This document shows, piece after piece, positions 1 through 9,641 of a stretch of 64,000 nt of DNA. The DNA is from Pseudomonas sp. BGI-2 (GTDB taxonomy: Bacteria > Pseudomonadota > Gammaproteobacteria > Pseudomonadales > Pseudomonadaceae). The position numbers and the translations under genes were made by a program. The DNA lies in assembly GCF_004310295.1 (NCBI RefSeq), contig NZ_SISB01000009.1, forward strand, positions 62,001 to 126,000, read 5' to 3'. The notes under the pieces are model-generated. The model saw only the letters and a program-made list of their open reading frames with translations. It did no database searches and was not told where the DNA came from. Every line of letters begins with the position of its first letter. Positions within the stretch are counted from its first letter, which is position 1.

Positions 1-1989
1 CTTGCCACGCAACACCAGAGATTCGGACTCACCCTCGTCATCCGCAGCGATTTCGTCGCCCGGCACCAGGTTGACGGTAGCCTTGCAGCGTTCTTTCGGC
101 GGCAGGCTGTAACCCGAGCAACCGAGGAACACGCCGGTCGATGCGGTACGAATCTGCATCGGACGACCGCACAACACGCACGGAATGTCAGTCATCACCG
201 GCTGGTTGGCACGCATGCCGCCTTCGGCGCTTTCAGCTACTTCGAGCTTCTTCTTGAAGTCGCCGTAGAACTCGTCGAGCACGTTTTTCCAGTCGCGTTC
301 GCCCTGGGCCACGTCATCAAGGTTCTCTTCCATGCCGGCGGTGAAGCCGTAGTCCATGAGATTGGAGAAGCTCTCGGCCAAACGCTCGGTCACGATGTCG
401 CCCATCTTTTCCGAATAGAAACGACGGTTGTGCAGCGCTACGTAGCCACGGTCCTGAATGGTCGAAATGATCGCCGCGTAGGTCGAAGGACGACCGATGC
501 CGCGTTTTTCCATTTCTTTAACCAGGCTCGCTTCCGAGTAACGCGCAGGTGGCTTGGTAAAGTGCTGGGTCGGATCAAGCTTGATCAGCTTCATCGCGTC
601 GCCCTGGGCCATGTCCGGCAGCACGTCGTCATCGCCTGGCTTGGCAATTTGCGGCATGACGCGGGTGTAACCGTCGAATTTCAGGATGCGGCCCTTGGCG
701 CGCAACTCGAAATCGCCGGCACCGACTGTGACCGTGGTCGACAGGTATTGGGCCGGCAGCATCTGGCAAGCGAGAAACTGGCGCCAGATCAGCTCGTAGA
801 GCCGCTCTGCATCACGCTCCATGCCCGACAGCTTGCTTGGCTCGGTGTTGGCGTCGGACGGACGAATCGCTTCGTGAGCCTCTTGTGCGCCTTCCTTGCT
901 GCTGTAGACATTCGGGTTTTCCGGCAGGTACTTCTTGCCGAACTCGCCTTCAATATAAGTGCGTGCCATCGTCACGGCATCGGCCGAGAGGTTGGTGGAG
1001 TCCGTACGCATATAGGTGATGTAGCCAGCTTCGTACAAACGCTGGGCCATCATCATGGTTTTCTTCACGCCAAAGCCCAGGCGGTTACTCGCGGCCTGTT
1101 GCAGAGTGGACGTGATGAACGGTGCCGACGGCTTGCTGCTGGTCGGTTTGTCCTCGCGCTTGACGATGCTATAGCTGGAAGACTTGAGCTTCTCCAGCGC
1201 GGCCATGGCCTGGGCTTCGTTGAGCGGCTTGAAGGCCTCGCCCTTCTCACGCGCCACGTCGAAGCGCACAGTCGCGCCCTTGGCGGTGCCGAGGTCGGCG
1301 TGGACTTCCCAGTATTCTTCCGGGTTGAACGCGCGAATTTCACGTTCGCGCTCGACCACCAGCTTCACGGCAACCGATTGCACGCGACCGGCGGACAAGC
1401 CACGGGCGACCTTGGCCCACAGCAGCGGCGAAACCATGTAACCCACCACGCGGTCGAGGAAACGACGCGCTTGTTGTGCATTTACACGGTCAATGTCCAG
1501 CTCGCCCGGTTTGGAGAAGGCTTCCTGGATTGCTTTCTTGGTGATTTCGTTGAACACCACGCGCTTGTAGCGGCTGTCATCACCACCGATGGCTTCGCGC
1601 AGGTGCCAGGCAATGGCTTCCCCCTCGCGATCCAAGTCGGTTGCGAGATAGATGGTGTCAGCATCTTTGGCGAGCCGGCGCAGCTCTTCGATGACCTTTT
1701 CCTTGCCCGGGAGGATCTCGTACTTGGCTTTCCAGCCATGATCGGGATCAACACCCATCCGCGAGACCAGCTGCTTGCGCGCCTTTTCTTTCGGCGTGAG
1801 CACCGGACCTTCACCCGCGGCGGCCTTGCCGCGTTTGGCGGCTGGCTCTTTGCTGGCGCTAGCCGAACCGCTGGTGGGCAGGTCTCGGATATGGCCGATA
1901 CTCGACTTCACCACGTATTGGTTACCCAGATACTTGTTGATGGTCTTGGCCTTAGCCGGGGATTCCACAATGACCAGCGATTTGCCCAT
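1..1989 (-). CDS. topA: DNA topoisomerase I (3' end outside window)
   Basis: Type IA topoisomerase that relaxes negative supercoils by cutting one strand through a 5'-phosphotyrosine. The protein begins [15 protein letters not shown], the family's Toprim start, and the acidic DLDREGE motif follows near residue 120. The catalytic Tyr lies in [10 protein letters not shown] at about residue 326. The C-terminal zinc-finger part has begun (CVLCGRPMQ) when the sequence reaches the window edge, so the stop codon is not visible. The ATG at 1989 starts directly with the Toprim fold. The gene is the last of a leftward group after fadBA and a DUF1653 gene, but it has its own promoter-like sequence upstream. 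Identification is very secure. Confidence 0.97.
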   Translation of the reverse strand, partial: MGKSLVIVESPAKAKTINKYLGNQYVVKSSIGHIRDLPTSGSASASKEPAAKRGKAAAGEGPVLTPKEKARKQLVSRMGVDPDHGWKAKYEILPGKEKVIEELRRLAKDADTIYLATDLDREGEAIAWHLREAIGGDDSRYKRVVFNEITKKAIQEAFSKPGELDIDRVNAQQARRFLDRVVGYMVSPLLWAKVARGLSAGRVQSVAVKLVVEREREIRAFNPEEYWEVHADLGTAKGATVRFDVAREKGEAFKPLNEAQAMAALEKLKSSSYSIVKREDKPTSSKPSAPFITSTLQQAASNRLGFGVKKTMMMAQRLYEAGYITYMRTDSTNLSADAVTMARTYIEGEFGKKYLPENPNVYSSKEGAQEAHEAIRPSDANTEPSKLSGMERDAERLYELIWRQFLACQMLPAQYLSTTVTVGAGDFELRAKGRILKFDGYTRVMPQIAKPGDDDVLPDMAQGDAMKLIKLDPTQHFTKPPARYSEASLVKEMEKRGIGRPSTYAAIISTIQDRGYVALHNRRFYSEKMGDIVTERLAESFSNLMDYGFTAGMEENLDDVAQGERDWKNVLDEFYGDFKKKLEVAESAEGGMRANQPVMTDIPCVLCGRPMQIRTASTGVFLGCSGYSLPPKERCKATVNLVPGDEIAADDEGESESLVLRGK

Positions 1990-2049
1990 GGATCAGAAAA
2001 TTCCTGAATTCTAGAAGTGAAAGGCGGTTGGCGCCTGACGCGGCACCGC

Positions 2050-2078
2050 TATATATAGTGGCTACAAGGTGAGGTCAA
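2050..2078 (-). promoter_or_regulatory. Probable sigma70 promoter of topA
   Basis: On the minus strand TTGACC (2078-2073) and TATATA (2055-2050) are separated by 17 bases, a near-consensus sigma70 promoter about 60 bases ahead of the topA ATG. The -10 lies in an eight-base TA alternation. Supercoiling-sensitive control is typical of topA promoters, but here it is only inferred. Confidence 0.6.
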
Positions 2079-2103
2079 GCGCAGGGTCTTGCGCGCACTC
2101 AGC

Positions 2104-2340
2104 TTATGGCTTGGAAAAAAGGCTCGGTTCGGCTTGCACCAAAGCAAAGCGCGGCACCTGTTCGCCGTCAACCTCGACTGACTCAAGGAACATGCTCAAG
2201 GGACGCACCCAAAAGCCGTAATCGCCATACAGGGCTTGGTAGAAGACCACTTCTTCTTCGGTTTCCGAATGCCGCGCGATGCTGAATACGCGGTACTGCG
2301 GACCTTTGTAATGCTGGTAGAGCCCAGGTTGTATCGGCAT
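2104..2340 (-). CDS. DUF1653 domain protein
   Basis: A 78-residue protein starting MPIQPGLYQHYKG and containing VVFYQALYGDYGFWVRPLSMF, the conserved pattern of the DUF1653 family. These are small single-domain proteins of unknown function, rich in aromatic residues. I start it at the ATG at 2340, where the family begins, rather than further upstream in the AT-rich leader; GAGTGAGGG just before it can serve as ribosome binding site. It lies between fadA and topA on the same strand. A terminator separates it from fadA, so it probably has its own promoter in the AT-rich gap. Confidence 0.85.
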   Translation of the reverse strand: MPIQPGLYQHYKGPQYRVFSIARHSETEEEVVFYQALYGDYGFWVRPLSMFLESVEVDGEQVPRFALVQAEPSLFSKP

Positions 2341-2387
2341 GGTTTGGCCCTCACTCAAATCGTTTAAAAATAAAAACAAAAAAAATA

Positions 2388-2424
2388 AATTCAGAAAAAC
2401 AAAAACCGGGGCACTTGGCCCCGG
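2388..2424 (-). terminator. Intrinsic terminator of fadBA
   Basis: Read leftward, a 7-bp GC stem (2424-2418 with 2412-2406, loop of 5) is followed by a T-rich tract, 19 bases after the fadA stop codon. It is oriented to end the fadBA transcript. Confidence 0.8.
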
Positions 2425-2442
2425 CTTCCATCAGCGAAACGC

Positions 2443-3624
<1,182 letters not shown>

Positions 3625-3650
3625 TCACTCTCGCTCAAGTGTTGGGACGC

Positions 3651-5798
3651 TTAACCGAAGAACCGTTGGCCGGTTTTGGCCATTTCACGCAGTTTTGCGG
3701 TCGGGTGGTACAGCGCGCCCAAATCAGCGTACTGGTCAGCCAGGGCAACGAACTCGGCAACACCGATCGAATCGATGTAGCGCAGCGCACCGCCACGGAA
3801 TGGAGGGAAACCAATACCGTAGACCAGACCCATGTCGGCTTCGGCGGCAGTTTCGACAATGCCGTCTTCCAGGCAACGCACGGTTTCCAGGCACAGCGGG
3901 ATCATCATCCAGTTGATGATGTCTTCGTCAGTGACTTCGCGCTGCTCGTAAACGATCGGCTTGAGCACTTCCAGCACCGACGGATCGGCCACTTTCTTTT
4001 GCTTGCCGCGCTTGTCGGTCTCGTAAGCGTAGAAACCCTTGCCGTTTTTCTGGCCCAGGCGCTTGGCTTCGTAGAGCACGTCGATAGCCGAACGGCGATC
4101 GTCTTTCATGCGGTCCGGGAAGCCTTCAGCCATCACGTCACGACCGTGGTGACCGGTGTCGATGCCGACCACGTCCATCAGGTAGGCCGGGCCCATTGGC
4201 CAGCCGAATTTTTCCATGATCTTGTCGATACGGACGAAGTCCACGCCAGCGCTGACCAGCTTGGCGAAACCGCCGAAGTACGGGAACAGGACGCGGTTGA
4301 CCAGGAAGCCCGGGCAGTCGTTGACGACGATCGGGTTCTTGCCCATTTTCTTGGCGTAGGCAACGGTGGTGGCAACAGCCAGCTCGCTGGACTTCTCGCC
4401 ACGAATCACTTCAACCAGCGGCATCATGTGCACCGGGTTGAAGAAGTGCATGCCGACGAAGTTTTCCGGACGCTTGAGGGCTTTGGCCAGCAAGGTGATG
4501 GAAATGGTCGAGGTGTTGGACGCGAGGATAGTGTCCTCTTTGACCTTGTCTTCGACTTCGGCCAGAACGGCTTGCTTGACCTTCGGGTTCTCGACAACAG
4601 CTTCAACAACCAGGTCCACGTGACCGAAATCACCGTAGGACAGGGTCGGACGAATGCCGTTAAGCACTTCAGCCATTTTCGCCGGGGTCATGCGACCTTT
4701 ATCAACGCGGCCGACCAGCAGCTTGGCGGCTTCAGCCAGGCCCTGCTCGATGCCGTGCTCGTTGATGTCCTTCATCAGGATCGGCGTGCCTTTGGAAGCC
4801 GACTGATAAGCGATACCACCACCCATGATGCCGGCGCCCAATACGGCAGCCTGCTTCACTTCTTTGGCGATGTCGTCGTAGGCCTTGGCTTTTTTCTTCA
4901 GCTCCTGATCGTTCAGGAACAGACCGATCAAGCTCTGCGCAGCAGAAGTCTTGGCCAGTTTGACGAAACCGGCAGCTTCGATTTCCAGCGCCTTGTCACG
5001 ACCGAAGTTCGCGGCTTTCTGGATGGTCTTGATCGCTTCAACCGGTGCCGGGTAGTTCGGACCGGCTTGACCTGCCACGAAACCTTTGGCGGTTTCGAAA
5101 GCCATCATTTGTTCGATGGCGTTCAGTTTCAGCTTTTCCAGCTTCGGCTGACGCTTGGCCTTGTAGTCAAACTCGCCAGAGATGGCGCGCTTGATCAGCT
5201 CCAGGGCGGCTTCCTGCAATTTCTCAGGGGCAACCACGGCATCGACGGCGCCGACTTTCAGCGCGTCTTCAGGACGGTTTTCCTTGCCGGCGGCAATCCA
5301 CTCGATGGCGTTGTCGGCACCGATGAGGCGCGGCAGACGCACGGTACCGCCGAAGCCCGGGTAGATGCCCAGTTTGACTTCCGGCAGACCGATCTTGGCC
5401 TTGGTGGACATGACGCGGTAGTCCGCCGCCAGGCACATTTCCAGACCGCCACCCAGCGCGATGCCGTTGATCGCGGCGACAGTCGGGACATTGAGGTCTT
5501 CGAAATCGCTGAAAATCTTGTTGGCTTCCAGGTTGCCAGCAACAAGCTCTGCATCAGGCAGCTTGAAGTTCTCGACAAATTCGGTGATGTCGGCGCCGAC
5601 GATGAAGACGTCCTTGCCACTGCTGACGATCACACCCTTGATCGAAGCATCTGCCTTGATAGTGTCTACGGCCTGACGCAGTTCGTTCAGGGTTAGACGG
5701 TTGAACTTGTTAACGGACTCACCCTTGAGGTCGAATTTCAATTCGACGATGCCACTTTCAAGAGCCTTAACCGTGATGGCTTTACCTTCGTAAATCAT
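3651..5798 (-). CDS. fadB: Fatty acid oxidation complex alpha subunit (enoyl-CoA hydratase / 3-hydroxyacyl-CoA dehydrogenase)
   Basis: Multifunctional beta-oxidation enzyme of 715 residues. The N-terminal crotonase domain carries [18 protein letters not shown] and [14 protein letters not shown]. The central NAD-binding domain has the Rossmann motif [13 protein letters not shown] near residue 320, and the C-terminal 3-hydroxyacyl-CoA dehydrogenase part contains [16 protein letters not shown] choose the ATG at 5798 ([10 protein letters not shown]); an in-frame TTG lies directly before it, but GGAG about 8 bases upstream fits the ATG. It is the first gene of fadBA. A CAAACG/CGTTTG dyad in the upstream region may be an operator. 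Confidence 0.97.
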   Translation of the reverse strand: MIYEGKAITVKALESGIVELKFDLKGESVNKFNRLTLNELRQAVDTIKADASIKGVIVSSGKDVFIVGADITEFVENFKLPDAELVAGNLEANKIFSDFEDLNVPTVAAINGIALGGGLEMCLAADYRVMSTKAKIGLPEVKLGIYPGFGGTVRLPRLIGADNAIEWIAAGKENRPEDALKVGAVDAVVAPEKLQEAALELIKRAISGEFDYKAKRQPKLEKLKLNAIEQMMAFETAKGFVAGQAGPNYPAPVEAIKTIQKAANFGRDKALEIEAAGFVKLAKTSAAQSLIGLFLNDQELKKKAKAYDDIAKEVKQAAVLGAGIMGGGIAYQSASKGTPILMKDINEHGIEQGLAEAAKLLVGRVDKGRMTPAKMAEVLNGIRPTLSYGDFGHVDLVVEAVVENPKVKQAVLAEVEDKVKEDTILASNTSTISITLLAKALKRPENFVGMHFFNPVHMMPLVEVIRGEKSSELAVATTVAYAKKMGKNPIVVNDCPGFLVNRVLFPYFGGFAKLVSAGVDFVRIDKIMEKFGWPMGPAYLMDVVGIDTGHHGRDVMAEGFPDRMKDDRRSAIDVLYEAKRLGQKNGKGFYAYETDKRGKQKKVADPSVLEVLKPIVYEQREVTDEDIINWMMIPLCLETVRCLEDGIVETAAEADMGLVYGIGFPPFRGGALRYIDSIGVAEFVALADQYADLGALYHPTAKLREMAKTGQRFFG

Positions 5799-5947
5799 CA
5801 ACTGATCTCCACGATATGGAAGCTGAACAGTACACGTCGGACGCAGGCGAATGGCTCGGCAGGACGCTTATCGTCGATGCTAACGCCAATCCACCCGGCA
5901 CACCCGCCAACGCGATAGTCGGGATTCTGTAGGAGCGGTCTGAAATA

Positions 5948-5974
5948 CAAACGCTCAATTCATACGCCCGTTTG
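5948..5974. promoter_or_regulatory. Inverted repeat in the fadBA upstream region, possible operator
   Basis: CAAACG and CGTTTG face each other across 15 bases. Read leftward, the interval contains TATGAAT, which could be a -10 for fadBA, so a protein bound here could occlude the promoter. The half-sites resemble those of PsrA/FadR-like acyl-responsive repressors, but the spacing is longer than in sites I know. This is weak evidence. Confidence 0.3.
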
Positions 5975-6172
5975 ATTTGGGTACGCCACCTTCACGGAAT
6001 TTCCGACAATTGTCAATCGCCCAAAATACGGGTTGAAACGCGACTTTGCGGTCACTTCCGTACTGCGAAGATCTTCAACACGCATCTGCATGTGAGCCCA
6101 TTCATAGTATCAATAGTTAGAAAAGTCGCCCTAATTCGCTACAGCCTTTGTTTAACAGGCTACGCTGGCGGG

Positions 6173-6286
6173 AACTCGAGAAAAAAATATAAACAATTTG
6201 GGCGAACGCCCGGCGCAAGATCAGCGGCACAAAGAATTACCGGCCTGCCTGGCCAACCCCGGCCCGATGATGATGTCGGGCTTTTT
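6173..6286 (+). ncRNA. Probable small RNA ending in an intrinsic terminator
   Basis: The 540-base gap between fadB and the next gene has no credible ORF, yet it holds a rightward terminator: stem 6262-6267 with 6276-6281 followed by TTTTT. No coding gene reads into it on the plus strand. Two further hairpins precede it: GGGC/GCCC at 6200-6211 and GGCC/GGCC at 6242-6254. An AT-rich stretch lies 5' of them. GCTACGCT at 6159-6166 fits the sigma-S -10 pattern KCTAYRCT, which would give a transcript of about 113 nt. Single-stranded AAAGAATTACC between the hairpins could be a seed or Hfq contact. The 5' end is inferred. It may match a known Pseudomonas sRNA family that I could not look up. Confidence 0.5.
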
Positions 6287-6338
6287 ATTGCCTGTCTGTC
6301 GGAGGTTTCGCGCCATTGCAGCGCGAAATGTCCGTGAA

Positions 6339-6776
6339 TCATGCCAGCGCTTTCAGCACTGCATCAATGTCCTGCAAAATCGTCGCCTCGCCCTTCTCGC
6401 CCCAGTACAGGGTGATCATCTGCTTGTCCGCCTCAACCTTGTAGACGTTGGTTGGCAATTTTTCGAAATGATTGAGCAGCGCTCGGTCTTCGCAAACCTC
6501 CTGCCACTGGTTCACCCACACACCCGGCGATTTTTGCCAGTAACTCCAGCACGCCGGCTGATTGCCACGGCGCGGCCGATGGTACTGGGCGCAAGGGCTC
6601 GGCGGCTCCTGACTCAGCCAGTGCGGCCACTCCTGAGGCGCAAGCTGCATAGCCAACCCGATACGCCGCGCCTCCATGCGCAAGGCCATGCGCCCGCTCT
6701 GCCCACGGGACGGTCGCAACCATGCCAGCGGACTCAGTACCACCAGCAGGATTGACACCACTATCCAGACCGTCAT
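6339..6776 (-). CDS. Conserved hypothetical protein with N-terminal membrane anchor
   Basis: A 145-residue protein I cannot assign. Residues 1-18 (MTVWIVVSILLVVLSPLA) form one hydrophobic segment, followed by a basic stretch (RPSRGQSGRMALRMEARR), so the rest should lie in the cytoplasm. The soluble part is rich in Trp and Pro and has CQYHRP-type and CWSYWQ segments. The start at 6776 is the only one that keeps the anchor. It is divergent from the universal stress gene, with about 100 bases between them. Codon use matches its neighbours, which supports a real gene. Confidence 0.75.
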   Translation of the reverse strand: MTVWIVVSILLVVLSPLAWLRPSRGQSGRMALRMEARRIGLAMQLAPQEWPHWLSQEPPSPCAQYHRPRRGNQPACWSYWQKSPGVWVNQWQEVCEDRALLNHFEKLPTNVYKVEADKQMITLYWGEKGEATILQDIDAVLKALA

Positions 6777-6880
6777 ATCTGTACTCCCGATTCTTGATGT
6801 GCGCTTTGAGTCACTTTGGAACCAATGCGCTTGAAACCAGCCATACTTACCAATATTGCAATCCTCAGGAGGAGCACCTC

Positions 6881-7318
6881 ATGCCCTACAACCACATTCT
6901 GGTCGCTGTAGATCTAACCGAAGAGTGCGACCCTGTAATCCATCGTGCTCGCGAGTTGTCGGTGAGCAACGGAGCGAAATTATCCCTGGTCCACATCGTC
7001 GAACCGATGGCCATGGCCTTTGGTGGCGACGTCCCCATGGACCTGTCACAACTGCAACAGCAGCAGTTCGATCAGGCCAAGGAACGCCTGGACCGACTGA
7101 TCGTGAAGTACCCGGAGCTTTCCAAAGAATACAGCCACCTGACCTACGGCCAGCCACGCCAAGAGATCCACCACCTGGCCAAGGAACAGACCTGCGACCT
7201 GATCGTGGTGGGCAGCCATGGCCGACACGGCCTGGCATTGCTGCTGGGCTCGACGGCCAATGACGTGCTCCACGGTGCGCCTTGCGATGTGCTCGCGGTG
7301 CGCCTGATCAAAAGCTGA
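6881..7318 (+). CDS. Universal stress protein, UspA family
   Basis: A 145-residue single-domain Usp protein. The start MPYNHILVAVDLTEE is typical, and the ATP-binding-type motif near the C terminus reads VVGSHGRHGLALLLGSTAN, close to the G-2X-G-9X-G(S/T) pattern. Members protect cells during starvation, oxidative or low-oxygen stress; the partner here is unknown. AGGAGG at 6868-6873 is well placed for the ATG at 6881, so upstream in-frame starts are unlikely. It is followed by a REP pair and a terminator shared with uup. Confidence 0.93.
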   Translation: MPYNHILVAVDLTEECDPVIHRARELSVSNGAKLSLVHIVEPMAMAFGGDVPMDLSQLQQQQFDQAKERLDRLIVKYPELSKEYSHLTYGQPRQEIHHLAKEQTCDLIVVGSHGRHGLALLLGSTANDVLHGAPCDVLAVRLIKS

Positions 7319-7330
7319 AATACTTTCCAT

Positions 7331-7420
7331 TGTGGGAGCGGGCTTGCTCGCGAATGCGGTGGATCAGTCAATATAAGTGTCGACTGATACGCCGCCTTCG
7401 CGAGCAAGCCCGCTCCCACA
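7331..7420. repeat. REP inverted pair (gtgggagcgggcttgctcgcga type)
   Basis: Two copies of a REP-like unit face each other: 7331-7369 and 7382-7420, about 39 bases each with a few mismatches. It lies between the convergent uspA and uup genes. The same family recurs at 22537 and 53706. Confidence 0.85.
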
Positions 7421-7457
7421 GGGGATTTGCGTCAATCTGTAGATCGCATTTCATACG

Positions 7458-7496
7458 AAAAGCCCGGCGTTCATCACTGAACGCCGGGCTTTTTTA
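7458..7496. terminator. Bidirectional terminator between uspA and uup
   Basis: A 13-bp perfect stem (7461-7473 with 7478-7490, 4-base loop) is flanked by A-run and T-run, so it can end both uspA and the convergent uup transcript. Confidence 0.85.
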
Positions 7497-7508
7497 TTGC
7501 AGGATCAA

Positions 7509-9428
7509 TCAGGCATCCAGCTCGGCCCAACGCTCGACCATCACGTCGTGCTCAGCCTGCAACTGCTCAAGCTGAGCGATCACGGCAGCGGTCTCGACCG
7601 CAGGACGCTGATAGAAACCGGCATCGGCCATTTGAGCCTCGACGGCAGCGATCTGCTGTTCCATGGCTTCGATCTGAGCCGGCAACATCTCCAGCTCACG
7701 CTGCAACTTGTAGCTGAGCTTCTTCTTCGCCATCGGCGCTTCGACTGCTGCAGCAACCGGCGCCGCTTGCGCCGTCACCACCGCCGAAGTCAGGTCGGCT
7801 TTGCCGGACTTGCTCTCGGTCACGCCCAGCAGGCGCGGCGAGCCGCCCTGACGCAGCCAGTCCTGGTAACCACCAACGTATTCACGAACCTTGCCTTCAC
7901 CTTCGAAGACCAAGGTGCTGGTGACCACGTTGTCGAGGAATGCCCGGTCGTGACTGACCATCAGCACGGTGCCGTTGAAGGTCAGCAAGACCTCTTCCAG
8001 CAGTTCGAGGGTTTCGACGTCGAGGTCGTTGGTCGGTTCGTCGAGGACCAGCAGGTTCGCCGGTTTGCTGAACAGTTTGGCCAGCAACAGACGCGCACGC
8101 TCACCACCCGACAGCGCCTTGACCGGCGTGCGGGCACGCTGCGGGCTGAACAGGAAGTCGCCGAGGTAGCTCAGCACGTGGCGGCTCTGACCATCGATAT
8201 CGATGAAGTCGCGACCTTCGGCCACGTTGTCGATCACAGTCTTTTCCAGGTCCAGCTGATGGCGCAACTGGTCGAAGTAGGCCACGTCGATGCGCGTCCC
8301 CTCTTCCACTTTGCCGCTGGTTGGCTGCAGACCGCTGAGCATCAGCTTCAGCAAGGTCGTCTTGCCGGTACCGTTGGCGCCGAGCAGACCGATACGGTCG
8401 CCGCGCGTCAGGACCATCGAGAAATCCTTGATCAGGAACGGGCCACCCGGGTGAGCAAAGCTCACGTTCTCGAGGACCATCACCTGCTTGCCGGACTTAT
8501 CAGCGGTATCCAGCTGAATGTTGGCCTTGCCGGTGCGCTCGCGACGTTCGCTACGCTCGACGCGCAGGGCTTTCAATGCGCGTACGCGGCCTTCGTTACG
8601 GGTGCGGCGGGCCTTGATGCCCTGGCGGATCCAGACTTCTTCCTGGGCCAGCTTTTTGTCGAACAGCGCGTTGGCCGTTTCTTCAGCGGCCAGCGAGGCT
8701 TCCTTGTGCACGAGGAAACTGGCGTAGTCGCCGTTCCAGTCGATCAGGCCGCCGCGATCCAGTTCCAGAATGCGGGTCGCGAGGTTCTGCAGGAATGAAC
8801 GGTCGTGCGTGATGAACAGCACGGCGCCCTGGAAATCCTTCAGCGCTTCTTCGAGCCAGGCAATTGCACCGATGTCCAGATGGTTGGTCGGTTCGTCGAG
8901 CAGCAACAGGTCCGGCTCGGAAACCAAGGCCTGGGCCAGCAGGACGCGGCGACGCCAGCCGCCGGACAATTCGGCGAGGGTCTTGTCGGCTGGCAACTGC
9001 AGACGGCTCAAGGTGCTGTCGACCAATTGCTGTAAACGCCAGCCGTCGCGGGCCTCGAGGTCGTGCTGGACGTGCATCAACTTGTCCAGGTCGGCGTCAG
9101 TGACGATGTTCTGGCTCAGGTGGTGATACTGCGCGAGCAGCTCGCCCACACCGTCCAGGCCTTCGGCCACTACGTCGAACACGGTCCGCTCGTCGGCTAC
9201 CGGCAATTCTTGCGGCAATTCGCCGATCTTGAGGCCGGGTGCGCGCCAAACGGAGCCCTCATCGGGCTTCTGGTCGCCCTTGACGAGCTTCATCATGCTC
9301 GACTTGCCAGTGCCGTTGCGGCCGATAATGCACACCCGCTCACCACGGGCGATCTGCCAGGACACCTTGTCCAACAACGGCATAGCGCCGAAAGCAAGGG
9401 ACACATCGCTGAATTTGAGCAGGGTCAT
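7509..9428 (-). CDS. uup: ABC-F family ATPase Uup
   Basis: A soluble 639-residue protein with two ABC domains and no membrane segment. Walker A motifs GRNGTGKSS and GANGTGKTT, signatures LSGGWRRR and LSGGERAR, and Walker B DEPTNHLD and DEPTNDLD identify an ABC-F protein. The C-terminal charged coiled coil (KLSYKLQRELEMLPAQIEAME onward) is the Uup-specific DNA-binding tail. ABC-F proteins act on ribosomes; Uup also affects precise transposon excision and Holliday-junction processing in E. coli. I start at the ATG at 9428 (MTLLKFSDVSLAFG), where the family begins. Confidence 0.92.
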   Translation of the reverse strand: MTLLKFSDVSLAFGAMPLLDKVSWQIARGERVCIIGRNGTGKSSMMKLVKGDQKPDEGSVWRAPGLKIGELPQELPVADERTVFDVVAEGLDGVGELLAQYHHLSQNIVTDADLDKLMHVQHDLEARDGWRLQQLVDSTLSRLQLPADKTLAELSGGWRRRVLLAQALVSEPDLLLLDEPTNHLDIGAIAWLEEALKDFQGAVLFITHDRSFLQNLATRILELDRGGLIDWNGDYASFLVHKEASLAAEETANALFDKKLAQEEVWIRQGIKARRTRNEGRVRALKALRVERSERRERTGKANIQLDTADKSGKQVMVLENVSFAHPGGPFLIKDFSMVLTRGDRIGLLGANGTGKTTLLKLMLSGLQPTSGKVEEGTRIDVAYFDQLRHQLDLEKTVIDNVAEGRDFIDIDGQSRHVLSYLGDFLFSPQRARTPVKALSGGERARLLLAKLFSKPANLLVLDEPTNDLDVETLELLEEVLLTFNGTVLMVSHDRAFLDNVVTSTLVFEGEGKVREYVGGYQDWLRQGGSPRLLGVTESKSGKADLTSAVVTAQAAPVAAAVEAPMAKKKLSYKLQRELEMLPAQIEAMEQQIAAVEAQMADAGFYQRPAVETAAVIAQLEQLQAEHDVMVERWAELDA

Positions 9429-9641
9429 GAGCTTCTCCAAAAACCGGGCGCGCATTCTACCTGACTTGAGGCTTCAGAAGGCCGGCTATTTCAATGTCGA
9501 AGCACTCTGCATGACAATTGTTGCGAACTTGTGCAGAGAGGCCGGCAAAGCTTTCGCCCGTTGCTGGCAAAAGGCTAAGCTACAGACAATTCAGTGCAGG
9601 TTAAGCCTGCGCTTGTCGTGATTTCTCTGCCCGGACGTCTC

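Noticed and set aside
430..2007. A long plus-strand frame of 525 codons antisense to topA
   Set aside because: The topA product is continuous and clearly recognised on the minus strand; the antisense frame has no recognisable motifs and follows from GC-rich codon bias.
3639..5696. A 685-codon plus-strand frame over fadB
   Set aside because: It is antisense to fadB, has no motif, and the fadB product is complete.
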